A DNA stretch of 64,000 nucleotides from Doryteuthis pealeii (GCA_023376005.1 CM042152.1:69518139-69582138), one strand, 5' to 3'. Positions 43,451 to 55,689 are shown, numbered from the stretch's first letter. The notes: a model not told the origin generated them from the sequence alone. A program made the numbers and translations.

Positions 43451-43971
43451 ACATATAATAGACTGGTCTCTTTAACCTTGGTATGACAACCAGTCTAGGA
43501 GAAGGAAAATTCTGAATTCAACCCTGTTAAACTCTGCTTGGTTTGTTTTTTTTCAAAATGTTCCACTGCAAAGTATCATCTATATATTGATACTCATGTT
43601 CCTTAATCATACAACCATTATCATCTTGTAACACCCTCTAGTTAAAAAATCAGACTGTCCAAATCATTCACGTTGAAATGCAAAAATGTAAATCCTGATT
43701 ATTTGGTGTTGCTTATCTGCACATCAGCTGAAATGTGTATATAACAATAAAGATGAGGACAACAATCCTGAAAATCCAAATAATAAAAATTATTAAGCCT
43801 CATCTAAAAAAATTCAGACAAAACATTTAGTGTTAGATATTTTCTAGGGTAAAAGATTTGCTTTACTATTGATAGAATAACTCTAGCCACCATGCCAGGT
43901 ATTCACTGAAAAGACTGTTTACTTAGTGTAGTTTTGCCCAGTCATCATTAGTACTGGTCTGTCACATGTAT

Positions 43972-44130
43972 CGCCTCTTTTATATTTCCGTAGCTCATTG
44001 CTGATTGGTCCTACTGACTGACCAATCAGCACGTGCAGCTAATCATATAAACTAACCATTTTCTTTCTTGCGAACATCTTTTTGATCACTTCCGGTTTCA
44101 CGAGAGGTAAGTATTTGCCTCTCATCCCAC
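43972..44130 (+). promoter_or_regulatory. Promoter-like cluster, old LTR?
   Basis: ATTGGTCC and GACCAATCAGC (inverted CCAAT boxes), CACGTG, CATATAAAC, an ACTTCCGG ETS-like site and a GAGAGGTAAG splice-donor-like string fall within 150 bp. The order resembles an LTR or a gene promoter, but no transcript evidence is available. A similar GAGAGGTAAGT recurs at 44436. Confidence 0.3.
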
Positions 44131-44149
44131 TATTGAGGGTGTGACACAA

Positions 44150-44712
44150 GGACATTTTTATGTGGGCCCATCCACAAGCCAAAGGTCATGGGTGGTAGGG
44201 GAAAAAAATGCATTGATCCTGTCAGCATTCCCCCTCAAAGGGGGCGCCTCAGGCACTGGGCAATAAACCCAGCCCTGCCCCTTTAAATTAACAGAGCAGG
44301 TGTTGCCTGGGAAGATAGCCCCCTGGGATTAATGATGCTAACTTGTAAGGTCCAGCGGCCGAAGCTCACTGGACCCCTGGTCGAAACCAGAATTAAACAT
44401 GTTGGACATATTGTTGGACGTATTTATTTTTTTCATGAGAGGTAAGTCATTTATATATTTGAATACATGTGGCAGTGAAAGCAGGCCACACGTATTCTCT
44501 TTGGTTATCTTGGTACAAGCTAATAGCTTTGATCCCAGGAGGCTATCCCTCCCAGGCAACACCTGCCTTGATTTAAAGGGGCAGGGCTGGGTTTATTGCC
44601 CAGTGCCTGAGGCGCCCCCCTTGAAGGGGAATGCTGATGGGATCAACGCATTTTTTGCACCTACCACCCATGAGTCTCGGCTTGTGGGTGGTCCCACATT
44701 AATAGGGCCTTG
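44150..44712. repeat. DR-4 large inverted repeat
   Basis: Arms of about 200 bp (44150-44345 and 44515-44712) are inverted and share GCCTCAGGCACTGGGCAATA and CAGCCCTGCCCCTTTAAAT. The spacer is unique. The arms relate to 13462-13672 and to a fragment at 58800-58875. Confidence 0.8.
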
Positions 44713-44824
44713 TGCCTAACCTGTACACATGGGGTACGTGGTAAATATTATGACTCTACCAATAAATGTTAATGACAACTGGTGCTGTGACAAATTTATA
44801 ATACAATAGATTGGTCAGGACATT

Positions 44825-44857
<33 letters not shown>

Positions 44858-44860
<3 letters not shown>

Positions 44861-45290
44861 CGAATCAATGATTGTTTGCTAAAGACTTTTTTCCTATTTA
44901 GTTTAATGACACAAAATTCATATCAAAGTATTCCATAGTTCTAGGATTGAGTTATGTTTGAAAAAAAATCCATTTTAATTGGTTCTAATTAGTCATGATT
45001 TGCATTTAATTCAAACACTGACCCCTCTCTTACTTTACATTCTGCCTGTCATTTTCCCCCTCTATATATATCTCAATTGCCTCCTCGTTATATATGTTAG
45101 TTTCTCTATGAGATTAAAGAGAGTGGTTTAGAGAGTGTGAAATATATTTTATAATAAGTTTCAGCTGCTAGCCCATAGCTTAAATTAGGTCAAATGTTCC
45201 CTTTCTTAGAAATCTTACAAAATGATTTTAAAGTTGTTTTTTTTTTAATTCTCCGGACGTATTTATTTTTTGAAAAATTTAATTAGCTTT
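44858..45290 (+). repeat. DR-1 copy
   Basis: Parallel to 11274-11790 along most of its length, again starting beside a (TA)n tract. Confidence 0.65.
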
Positions 45291-45297
45291 GCAAAGA

Positions 45298-45453
45298 GAA
45301 TGTCACTTATGAGTTCTTCCTTGCTTCTCCAACAGTGTCCAGCATGTCTTGTTCATCTCACCTGAATGGTTTGTGTGATAGGTGGCAGGTGGCCATACAG
45401 CTGTTTTCTTGTGGGATGCTGCTTTCAAGATTTATTCAAGGCAGCACACAGTA
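45298..45453 (-). pseudogene. LINE-A fragment
   Basis: A minus-strand match to the NKSWKQHPT to LISDVL interval (plus-strand TCCAACAGTGTCCAGCATGT). Confidence 0.65.
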
Positions 45454-45534
45454 TCATATGGTCTATATATTCAACTAATGTGAATAAAAAAAAGTGCTGA
45501 CAAAAATGTACTTATGATTGTAGGTCATCTATAC

Positions 45535-45925
45535 ATATATATACACACAACTGCCGTTTATATATGTCCAGAGGAAACTATAAAAATAAAACAATTAACG
45601 ACAAAGTAAATATATATATACACATTAAATATCACTAGGGCTTGGTTTTTGAGCAAAAAATAATAGAGATTTGATTCATGAAGATAATTAAAAAATAAAA
45701 ATTAAATGATAACAGCATGGATTTTCATTTTTCATTTAATATTTTAGATAGTAGACATTAACATTTCTTTTCAGAGTAGCTGGATCAATGCAAGGTCTAT
45801 TTTTTTTACATAGGGATTTAAATGGGGCATCCCACAAGGATTCAACTCACAATTCAGTAATAATGGATCTGCGGGACTAACTTAAAAAAAAATCCCCCTC
45901 TGCCGAGGCAACGCTGGGTATCTGC
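45535..45925 (-). repeat. DR-2 copy
   Basis: The reverse complement matches 6745-7170 closely, including the TTATTATTTTTTGCTCAAAA and CTACTCTGAAAAGAAATG phrases. It is the closest pair within DR-2. Confidence 0.7.
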
Positions 45926-46029
45926 TTCTACTATAGAATAAAGCGTGAGAAAAAAAAATATTTGTGCTGCTATATTTTGGGATAAACTTATACCTTCTGA
46001 TGGAGAAAATAATGTAAAATTTCTATTTT

Positions 46030-46740
46030 ATACAAAAAAGCAGCTGTACAGGTACTTACCTCCTATCACACAAACCATCCAATCAGCCCTGTTGGTTGGG
46101 GCTTTAGAATAAACCGACTACATCTCTGCATGGGGGGAAAGACCCCCCCCCAAATAGGGTCACCTGTTGGCCGTGGGTGGCAACTTGTGATGCTTAAGGT
46201 TGGAATCTTCGGAGATGAGCAGTCCATGACATGCAACACCCCACTTTGGCCCTTACTGTTGGAGAGGCCCCCTCCGATCAATCAGTTGGTCATGTCAAGC
46301 CCTAGCATCTATATGATTGTCCCAACGCTATTGCCCTTATGGCAATCTACAACCCTTTTTATCATATGGGTGCTATAAGGCAGTGGCTGAGAGTCTTCAA
46401 GTCCTGGATATGACGTTAAACTCTAACTGATGGTGAGTTTCCAGTTCTGGAGGTCTGTAGAATGTGGAGCACCCTTTCATCACCATTGTTCCCTGATCCA
46501 CTCTAACTTGGAGTGGTAGTACCTGTTAGGGTCCCATCTATGGGTTGAATAGAAAATTTGTATACAAAAAAATTGGGTTTAAAAAATGTTCTTCCAAACT
46601 ATCGCTACGAATCATTCAAAATTTTGCTGGCATTAAATGACCCACGGAGGTTGATATGCCATAAAACAAAACAAACAAACCATGCAAGTAAGATACACTG
46701 GACAATGGCGGAGAAGAAATAATAAGTAATGTTCTCCTAT
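46030..46740 (+). pseudogene. LINE-A fragment split by RTP
   Basis: 46030-46082 reads the QLY..LPPI..TIQ region and 46683-46740 resumes with the GHC..LIS region. RTP (46083-46682) lies between. Confidence 0.6.
46083..46682 (+). mobile_element. RTP copy inside LINE-A
   Basis: A long RTP from GCCCTGTTGGTTGGGGC to CATAAAACAAAACAAAC. The flanks ACAAACCATCCA and ACAAACCATGCA form a 12-bp target duplication with one mismatch, so RTP duplications vary widely in length. Confidence 0.75.
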
Positions 46741-46900
46741 TTTCTCTCTATCTTTATTTCTTTCTTATCATACTTTTCTGTGTAGTATTCCTTTTTCTTC
46801 TCTTTCTTTCTTTCTAATAAAAACGGAATGGTCCATTATTTAGCTGAGGTGACAACACTCATAAGAAATAGCAATTCGACGGATAAGCGACACCATATAA

Positions 46901-47375
46901 TGTTACATAATCTATGCGGTTGCATAAGATTATTGTCAATCCCCTGTATTTCTAAAGGGATGGCCCTTTTCATATCACGGGTGGGACTTTCCATAGTACA
47001 GAAAGCCTGCCAAATTACGTGAAGTCACGTGGGACCTGGTTTGGTCCTCAGTTTCCAGTTTGACGTTGGGCAGAGGAGATGTTCTGCCTTAACTGGAACT
47101 CACACTGCATACGCGCGCTATGTTAGTCAGATATTTAGTTACATGAAATGTATAGTTAAATAAATAAAAGTTTAAGAAAATTAACACAGTCTTGTGATTA
47201 ATGAATGTCTTGGTAACAAGACTGATGTAGAAGGAGAAATGAGTTAAGTGCGACCGACAACCAAGACGAAGTCACCAAGACGCTAGAAGAGATGTTAGAA
47301 GAGACCCAAGAAGAAGAACCTAAGATAGAAGATGAAAAAGAAAAAAGAAGAAGTAAAGGAAAAGGGTATGCAACA
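46901..47375 (+). mobile_element. LTR-B, solo LTR
   Basis: It begins TGTTACATAATC and ends GGTATGCAACA, with ATAA on both sides (46897-46900 and 47376-47379). An AAATAAATAAAAG polyadenylation-type signal is at about 47157-47170. A paralogue of the flanking sequence at 57640-57960 lacks this insert exactly here. An alternative shorter LTR ending GGTAACA at 47218 was considered, but the empty site favours 47375. The codons near 47290-47370 (Glu/Lys-rich) are not evidence of a gene. Confidence 0.6.
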
Positions 47376-47494
47376 ATAATCTGGAATTACATTTTTACAT
47401 TTCATTTGGACGATTTAGACGGTTTGATTTTTAACTAGTGTGCTGACCAAGAAAGACTTAGATTGATCAATTTTGCTCAGATACTAGTTGTTAT

Positions 47495-47605
47495 GAGGAG
47501 TACCTGCCAGAAGCAATGACCGATAGGGACAGGTTGTGAGAGAATGTTGTGGGAATCAGTGCTGTCAGCACAATATGATGATAGTGATGATGATGATTAT
47601 TCAAA
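47495..47605 (+). pseudogene. LINE-A 3' end
   Basis: Reads the DLPEAMTDRD-like end of the frame and the 3' tail ATGATGATAGTGATGATGAT. Confidence 0.6.
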
Positions 47606-48319
47606 ATATGATCAGAGATAGTGACAGGCAGATTTGATACAAGTCAGAAAACAGCTCTAATATCTTGATCCACTTGTTTATTTATCTGATAATTTTTAAA
47701 TCAATGCAGTTAATCCTAACAAACAGCAAGTTACATTGGTTCAAATTGCTGTATTTGTGTTTTTATTTAACTTGTAAATGACTTGACACTTCTGACAATA
47801 TGTAATCAAAGATTTATACAAATAGTTGAAAGCCTTGTAAGTAGGCTTTAAAATATGCCAATTGTATCTCCTTACTGTAGCAATTTGTGTAGACTGATCA
47901 GTATTCAACTGTGTTGCAAGTTGAATCTGCTTCTGAGAACCCAGACTTGGTAATTGGTTTAAATAGCAGCTTGGGCTATTCTACTTTATGGAATGGTCAC
48001 GTCTGTTCCCAGGATTTTGATTGGCTGGTGGTTTTAGTGTGTATATTTTTATCCATATATATTGAAAATTTGACCATGTCCTCTCAGTTGCTACAGATTG
48101 TATTAGGTTACTCTCTGTCTTTTTTTGTCTGGTGACTGGACGCTAGTCATAGCTTTCTTGTGAAGGTGAGTATGATGTTGAAATAATATAACTGTTCTGT
48201 ATTATGTAACCCAACAAGTGTTGTCATGCTGTAAAACCAACCAACCCTTATACTAGGGTCAGTCAAAAGTTTTGCAATATTTTGGTAACATGAAACACAA
48301 TTCACAAACCACACTGGAC
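47606..48319. other. Mostly unrecognised; RTP tail at 48208-48247
   Basis: No gene was recognised. 48208-48247 is a short RTP-type tail (ACCCAACAAGTGTTGTCATG then CCAACCAACC). A GATTGGCTGG CCAAT-type motif near 48017 may belong to a decayed DR-3 copy. Confidence 0.35.
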
Positions 48320-48722
48320 TGTGAGATCAGCTGGTCGCATCAAGCCCTAGCACCCATATGATTGTCATAACCCTATTGCTCTTATAGCAAACCCTCAACC
48401 CTTATCATATGTGCTAGAAAGCGGTGGCTGAGTGTCTTAGTTTTTTGGGTATGATGTTAAACTGCATCTAGTGATGAGGTTCCAATTCTGAAGCTGCAGA
48501 TAGTTTGGAGTACATCTTCATCTCCATTACTCCCAGGTCCACTGACCTGGTGTGTTAGTACCATCTATGGGTTGAATTGATAAAAAAATGAGTTTGAAAA
48601 ATGTGTTTAAAAAATGTTTTTTACAAAAAATTGAATACACAAGAATGCATAGGACAAAAATGTCTTTGGCATAAAATAAGCCAAGAATCGACATGCTGTA
48701 AAAACCAACCAAACAACAAACC
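48320..48722 (+). mobile_element. RTP copy
   Basis: From GAGATCAGCTGGTCGCATCA to ATGCTGTAAAAACCAACC, with a tail of AAACAACAAACC. Confidence 0.7.
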
Positions 48723-48737
48723 ATTTATTGTAGTTAA

Positions 48738-49415
48738 TAGTATCTGTACATTACTCTCCTTAATAGCTTCTGCACTACACTTTTCTTTATAGCATTTGTA
48801 CTTTACTTTCTTTAATAGCTTTTGTACTTTACTCTCTTTAATAGCTTTTGTACTTTACTCTCTTTAATAGCTTCTCTACTTTATTCTCTTTAATATCACC
48901 TGTACTTTACTCTCCTTAATATCACCTGTACTTTACTCTCCTTAATAGCTTCTGTACTTTACTCTCTTTAATAGCTTCTGTACTTTACTCTCTTTAATAG
49001 CTTCTGTACTTTACTCTCTTTAATAGCTTCTGTACTTTACTCTCCTTAATAGCTTCTCTACTTTATTCTCTTTAATATCACCTGTACTTTACTCCCCTTA
49101 ATATCACCTGTACTTTACTCTCCTTAATATCACCTGTACTTTACTCTCCTTAATAGCTTCTGTACTTTACTCTCTTTAATAGCTTCTGTACTTTACTCTC
49201 TTTAATAGCTTCTGTACTTTACTCTCTTTAATAGCTTCTGTACTTTACTCTCTTTAATAGCTTCTGTACTTTACTCTCTTTAATAGCTTCTGTACTTTAC
49301 TCTCTTTAATAGCTTCTGTACTTTACTCTCCTTAATATCACCTGTACTTTACTCTCCTTAATATCATCTGTACTTTACTCTCCTTAATAGCCTCTGTACT
49401 TTACTCTCCTTAGTA
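48738..49415. repeat. 26-bp minisatellite, about 26 units
   Basis: The unit is TTTAATAGCTTCTGTACTTT plus ACTCTC. Two variants alternate in blocks: an AGCTTCTG type and an ATCACCTG type. The block order (several AGCTTCTG units, one with CTTCTCTAC, then two or three ATCACCTG units) is repeated twice, a partial higher-order structure. Confidence 0.95.
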
Positions 49416-50090
49416 GAATATAATTTGATATATTTCCCATTATATCGATACTGAGTATCTAGAAATTTGAATGAAACATGATCATTAATACTGTAACATA
49501 TTATAGTCTTAAGATCTTCGACACAGAAAGAGAATTGGATAATTTAAATTGATATTGGGCCATATTTTGTGAATTTAATTAATGTTGGATACTGCACTAT
49601 TTGTACGAATTGATTTTTATAAACTTTCAATCAATACGTTCGCATCGAATTCTCTGCAGGTAATATGGCATAAAAGATCCAATCTTGTGCTTGCACAATC
49701 GGGAGAAAGAAGAGAAAATTTTTTTCCAGATTGTTTCTGTCATCTGGAGGAGATGAAGTTAAAACAGATGATGTGTGTTGATGATATAATAAAAAAAATA
49801 TAAATATAGAAAAAAGAAACAACAAAAAATAGGCAATGGAGTTTGAATCTATTTGTTGGCGAAAATTACTTAAATAGCTCGGAGGTGAAAAGACTAAAAC
49901 CAAATAAAACCCGAAACATTGAGATTAGCCATTAATTATGTTGCAAACATGTTCTTTGGAATTATTTTATGTGACCTTTAAGAAAAAAAAAATTGTTTGA
50001 AAAATAAAAAAAAGAAAGAAAAAAAATGGCATCTCTTTAATCATGGATGAAGATTTGCGATTTCAATTATTTTGCTGCTTATTTTCCTGA
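49416..50090. other. Unrecognised DNA
   Basis: No repeat family or credible gene was recognised. Frames of 73 and 90 codons overlap antisense to one another and have no motif. Confidence 0.35.
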
Positions 50091-50404
50091 GGCTGGTTTA
50101 GCTCCATCATAGAGCATCTGCCTAGGAATCGCATGGTTCTTTGATACCTCTGTGCTTTTTTGGAAAGCGTTGTTATGCAGTGTTAACATGTTTTACCATA
50201 TTTTTCTTAAAGAGGGGGAGCTCTCAAAGTAGTTTTGTCTTACAAGAAAGTCCCTTTAAGAATCATTAAAGAATAATAAATTGTTTTTTTTGTTTTTTTT
50301 TTAATTTATATTTTTTAGATACACCACTATGTTTTAGAGTAGGAAGAGGAGAGGAGGAGCTGTCAAAGTAGTTTCGACTAACAAGAAGAGCATCCCTTTG
50401 TTTT

Positions 50405-50900
50405 AAATTCAGAGTTTTCCATCTCCCTGACTGCTTGCCCTACCAAGGTTAAACACCCCAGTCTGCCCTACTATTTATCCATAGCTGGAGTGAGAATAGT
50501 TGGATTCATACCTTTCCTAGGGGTATTAGTACTATGTGAAATGCAAACAGCCGTGTTATAGATTTGAACTTGTCTAGCAGTGTCCATTTCCTATGACAAC
50601 CTGTCTAGGAGAAAGAAAAACTAAATTTTTTTATTTTTAAATTGAAATAGATCACTAACTAGGCCTGAGCGTATTCTAGTTGTGATCACCCCAAGTGGAG
50701 ATTTAAAAGGTTTGAATTCAGTTTTCCTTCTCCTATACTGATTGCCTAACCAAGGTTAAAGAGCCCAGTCTGCCAAACTATTTACCCATAGCTCGAGGGT
50801 GAGTTGTTGGATTCATACCTTACCCAAGGGTATTAGCACTATGTGAAATGTAGACAGCCTTGTCTAGGATTTGAACTCTGATCGACGGGTCCATTTCCAG
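50405..50900 (-). mobile_element. Two SINE-2 fragments
   Basis: 50405-50600 and 50695-50900 are both minus-strand SINE-2 bodies missing the 3' end. They are separated by about 95 bp of unrelated sequence. Confidence 0.7.
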
Positions 50901-51318
50901 TACACTCTTACTTCCTTATTTTTAATATTTTCATTTAGTTTTGGATTCAAATAAATATTACATGTGAAATTTCAACCACTTTACTGATATCAATAAATGC
51001 TTTTAATTCTTTTTTGTTTTTTTGTTTTGTTTTGTTTTTCCTAAAGTGTTTTCTACCTGCCAATGATTAATTGATTTCTGCTATTTGCTGACAAGGTATC
51101 CAGAATCTCTTTGGTGACCATAGCAACAAAACTCACACATGGTGGTGGGGAAAACCAAGAGTGAATAGGTTTAATTTATTTATATCTTGAGGATATTGGA
51201 CAAAATTGAAATTCAAATCCAGTGACTAGAATTATATAACTATTCACTATTGTGTGGAAGGAGTTGAATTATCTGTAGCTGTGAAAAAAAAATACTACTA
51301 CTACAGTGTGGCTGATAG

Positions 51319-51828
51319 TGTAACGAGATAATGAAGGTCCTGAGTTTTGCGAGCCCTACTATAGAGAAAGAGAGGAAGAAGAAATAAGAGATAGTAAAGG
51401 TTTTTTAAAAAAAAGTGATGTGCACAAAACAGGTTGTTGTGAACTTGACCGGGGCGTGACCCCCCCCCCCGAATGGAAAATTGAATGTCAACCGGAAGTT
51501 TTGTGTGTTGACTGGAACCAGAAGTGATGTGGAACGACGAAGAAAAATACCGGTCTCTTTTTGCTTTCCGACGTCGTAGGGTACGGATCGAACCTTGGGT
51601 CACTTGTGGGATCACAGTAATCTAACAGTGTTCTCTCTCTCTTTCTCTCTGCCTTTCCTCCTCTCCGATACAGCCCACGAGACGAGCCCTGGAAATAAAA
51701 GCTAAGCAGCTTGTGACGATATATTTCTCGCGCTTGTACTTTTTTATCAACAAGATGACCACCACATGCAGAACGCCTTTTTAGTGTTGTGAATTTGGAG
51801 GCACGTTGACAAGACCCACTATACGACA
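51319..51828 (+). mobile_element. LTR-A, second solo LTR
   Basis: Starts TGTAACGAGATAATG and ends near CACTATACGACA. An AATAAAAGCTAAGCAGCTTG segment at about 51693 gives the polyadenylation signal. It matches the reverse complement of 13919-14420 across its length. No target duplication is evident. Confidence 0.6.
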
Positions 51829-52299
51829 TATATCGATATTAGAATGTTACCTATATATCCATTTTGGAATAGTGAATATATCGCTACCGCCACGTTACAA
51901 TAGCTTTTTGATTTAGTATGTCCTGGGATGCACTTATTTACTTTGAATGAGTCCCCAGGAAAATTTATGAGTCCCAACTAAAGCCATCTAACTCCTACTT
52001 TGTAACCTCTCCAGTGTAATTCCTTTTCTAAGAAACTATTGAAATGTATTTACAGTTAGCTTGAAATGGCGAGGGAAGAAAAAAGAAAAACACTGGGACA
52101 CATGGATACAATTTTACTTTTGATTTTTGTTCGTCAGGGATGCAGGACGTGTACCTATCAGCATCTCTGTACTAATATAGATAGACATAAAATCATCTCC
52201 AATGCATTCTATAGTAAAATAATTTACAATGTGTTTTTATACTAAAATCATTGTAATGTATTTCTGTACTAAAATCATTTGTCATCCATTCTTATAGTA

Positions 52300-52835
52300 A
52301 AATAATAAATAATACCTAATGATATCTGTTATGACTGCACAGATCTCCATGACTCTACCTCACCACCCATCCCACCTAGGTTTTTGCTGACCAACCCACA
52401 CTAGTATGTCCATGTGTAGGTGTCCATAGGAGAACATCACTTATAGTAAAAATAAATAATACCTAATGATATCTGTTATGACTGCACAGATCTCCATGAC
52501 TCTACCTCACCACCCATCCCACCTAGGTTTTTGCTGACCAACCCACACTAGTATGTCCATGTGTAGGTGTCCATAGGAGAACATCACTTATTAACCTGTC
52601 CTTGCTTCTCCAGCATGTGTAGCATGTTTTGTTCATCTTATCCAGATGGTTTGTGTGATAAGAGGCAAGTGGCCATACAGCTTCTGTTTTGTGGGGTGCT
52701 GCTTCCTGGATTTGTTTAAGACAGTACACAGCATCCTTGTACAGTTTCCATTAAGCTTTTTCTCCAAGAATTTTGTTAGAGTTCAAGTGGTGCAGCCTTA
52801 CTGTAGCACTGACGTAGCTACAACTTTGATCTCTA
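52300..52835 (-). pseudogene. LINE-A fragment with internal duplication
   Basis: LINE-A C-terminal region on the minus strand. A block of about 145 bp (TACCTAATGATATCTGTTAT through GGAGAACATCACTTAT) occurs twice in direct order at about 52300-52446 and 52446-52591, nearly identical, so the duplication is recent compared with the element. Confidence 0.75.
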
Positions 52836-52917
52836 TGATAAAATAAATAGAACATTTTTAGACTAACTCTGAGTCTTTGATTCCAAATGTGGCAACGGTT
52901 TTTCTGTAGAATAAACA

Positions 52918-53225
52918 TACTGGTTCCAATTACCGTCGAATTGGTAAAACAAGGCAACAAGGAAGCAGTAACTTAATACGGATCTAACCTTGTTGCAAGC
53001 CTACTGCAGAATGCTGGAGTATTTATGAAGCATCATAACATCATAGAAACCAAGCAGCCAATCAGGACTCAAGGAATGGAATCACCCAAATACATGAATG
53101 GAGTATTCCTGAGTTCCATAAATACCAGCTGTTTTGGTCACCACTCGGTAGTGTTTAGATGCTGTTGTTCAGACGAACAGCATACTCAGCTCACAACACA
53201 GTTGGATGCTAATTACATGACAAAT
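52918..53225 (+). repeat. DR-3 copy
   Basis: TTCCAATTACCGTCGAATTG, GCCAATCAGGACTC and CCATAAATACCAGC in the same order as 36125-36420 and 58432-58720. Confidence 0.65.
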
Positions 53226-53334
53226 TTCTAAGATTGAGTCTATTTTTATTAGATGATAGATGTTCCTGTAGTTAAGATTTCAATTCAAATTTTTCCCTGT
53301 TGGCCAATTGGTTAGAATATGCTGACTGTATCCT

Positions 53335-54330
53335 CTGCAGAGGAGTAAGACCTCCAAAAGGGGTACCTTATAATTGTCATTTCCATGGAAATAAATAGGA
53401 GGCATTACTTTTGGAACACCCTTTGTATTTAAGTGTTTTTTAGGGGGAGTGCGGAAGGGGGTCTAATATTGTAATAGAAGATACTTCTTTTGGGACACCC
53501 CCTCATATTTAAGCAAACATGGTATAAGCAGAATTATATTGCTTTTATCAGTTAGACTACATAACCAAATGTGAGAAAGCTGCACGGACGAAAGGGAGCT
53601 TTTGACAACAATAATCAAGGAGAATAATCACTTCCTATGTGTGTCTAAGCCATTGAAGTTTCCTTAAAATTTGTGGCAATGATAAAAAAGGGCTGTTTTT
53701 TTTCCCCTTTTTTTTTTTGTCCAATACTGTATAAAAAAAAAGTCAAAATATTTTAGTACATACTAGTTTGCAGCACGTATGTCCTATGACCAAAGCATTT
53801 CAAGCTGTGGTAGGTAGTATCATGGTAGTTGTTGGACTGACACATTATGCATTGGTTTATTCCATGTGGGATTTGAAATCCGCACAGATGTAAGTTAACT
53901 TTTGACAACAATAATCAAAGAAAATAATCACTTCCTACGTGTGTCTAAGCCATTGTTTCATTAGAATTTGTGGCAATAATAATAAAAAATGGCTTAGTTT
54001 TTTTTTTTGTTAGTTTGTGGGTAGAAGTTCCAATACTGTTAGACTATGTGACCAAATATGAGAAAGCTGTTCAGATGAGAGGGAACTTTTAACAATAATA
54101 ATCAAGAAAAATAATCATTTCCTACGTGTGTCTAAGCCATTGAAGTTTCCTTAGAATTTGTGGCAATAATAAAAAAAAAATTGCTCTTTTTTTTTTTTTT
54201 CAGTCTGTGGGGAGGAGTTCTAATACTGTAATAGAAGGTATAACTTTTGGAACACCACCTTATATTTAAGTAAACACGGAATAAGCAGAATTATATTGCT
54301 TTTATCGGTTAGACTACGTGACCAAATATC
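53335..54330. repeat. Local repeat cluster with transposon-end-like parts
   Basis: AATCACTTCCTAYGTGTGTC and ATTTGTGGCAAT occur three times (about 53625, 53920, 54115). A longer block with TATAAGCAGAATTATATTGC occurs at 53525 and 54290. GGCATTACTTTTGGAACACC near 53400 resembles a mariner/Tc1 terminal repeat. Confidence 0.65.
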
Positions 54331-54609
54331 TTAATAGCAGCTAATAACAAACTTAAACCCATCTGACGTCTGGCAGATCTTGGACTTTTAGATATAAATG
54401 AAGTCTGCAAAGAAGACAGTTTTATGTCTCTTGGGACAAAAATGTAAGCAGACAGTTATCAGAATAGCAAAGTGGAGTATAAAATTATAAATCATGGACA
54501 CTGAATAAAGCAGATCTTGCCGTCTTTAGTAAGAATATATAACCAACTATCTTAATGGCTTCAATGTGGATAACGACAAAGGTAAATCTACATGTATCAC
54601 AGATGCTGA

Positions 54610-55485
54610 TATATATATTTACCCAGCCCCTCCAAACGAGTAGGATGTGACACAAGGTTGTTTTCTTTGGCAGAGTATGTATTTACCCAGCCCCTCCGCA
54701 TAAGTAGGATGTGACACAAGGTCAGTTTCTTAGGTGGAGTATATATTTACCCAGCACCTCCACACGTATAGGATGTGACACAAGGTTGATTTCTTATGCA
54801 GAGTATATATTTACCCAGCTACTCCGCCTTTGTAGGATGTGACACAAGCTCTGTTTCTTAGATGGAGTATGTATTTACCCAGCTCCTCTGCATGAGTAGG
54901 ATGTGACACAAGGTTGATTTTTTTTTAGGTAGAGTATATATTTACCCAGCCCCTCCACACATGTAGGATGTGACACAAGGTTGATTTTTAGGTAGAGTAT
55001 ATATTTACCCAGCCCTCCGCATGAGTAGGATGTGACACAAGGTCAGTTTCTTAGGTGGAGTATATATTTACCCATGAGTAGGATGTGACACAAGGTCAGT
55101 TTCTTAGGTGGAGTATATTTACCCAGCCCCTCCGCATGAGTAGGATGTGACACAAGGTCAGTTTCTTAGGTGGAGTATATATTTACCCAGCCCCTCCGCA
55201 TGAGTAGGATGACACAAGGTCAGTTTCTTAGCCCAGCCCCTCTGCATGAGTAGAATGTGACACAAGGTCAGTTTCTTAGATGGAGTATTATTTACCCAGC
55301 CCCTCCACACGTGTAGGATGTGACACAAGGTGATTTTTTTTAGGTAGAGTATATATTTACCCAGCCCCTCCGCATGTGTAGGATGTGACACAAAGTCAGT
55401 TTCTTAGGTGGAGTATGTATTTACCCAGCCCCTCCGCATGAGTAGGATGTGACACAAGGTCATTTTTTAAGCAGAGTTTCACAGG
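54610..55485. repeat. 64-bp satellite made from the SINE-2 3' end
   Basis: About 14 units of TATATATTTACCCAGCCCCT, then CCGCATGAGTAGGATGTGAC and ACAAGGTCAGTTTCTTAGG. This equals the last 60 or so bases of SINE-2 in antisense. The final unit at 55440 runs on into GCAGAGTTTCACAGGTTTGG, the adjoining SINE-2 body, which identifies the source. Unit lengths vary from about 45 to 68 bp. Confidence 0.9.
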
Positions 55486-55689
55486 TTTGGACACCACATC
55501 TATCCTGCAGGTGGGGAGGGCAATCCTTTAACTGCTGTTGAGTGGTACCAACTTTACTGGGTTTAAGCATTTGAAATATTGGAAATTATTTTATTTCAAC
55601 TCATTTATGTTTTAAGATGGTCGGCAAATTTTATATTCATAACTAGAAAATTTTTGTCTTTGAACCTTGCAATTGGGAGAAAGAAATTA

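Noticed and set aside
47280..47370. Glu/Lys-rich coding segment
   Set aside because: It falls inside the LTR-B interval defined by the empty site and is short GA-rich sequence.
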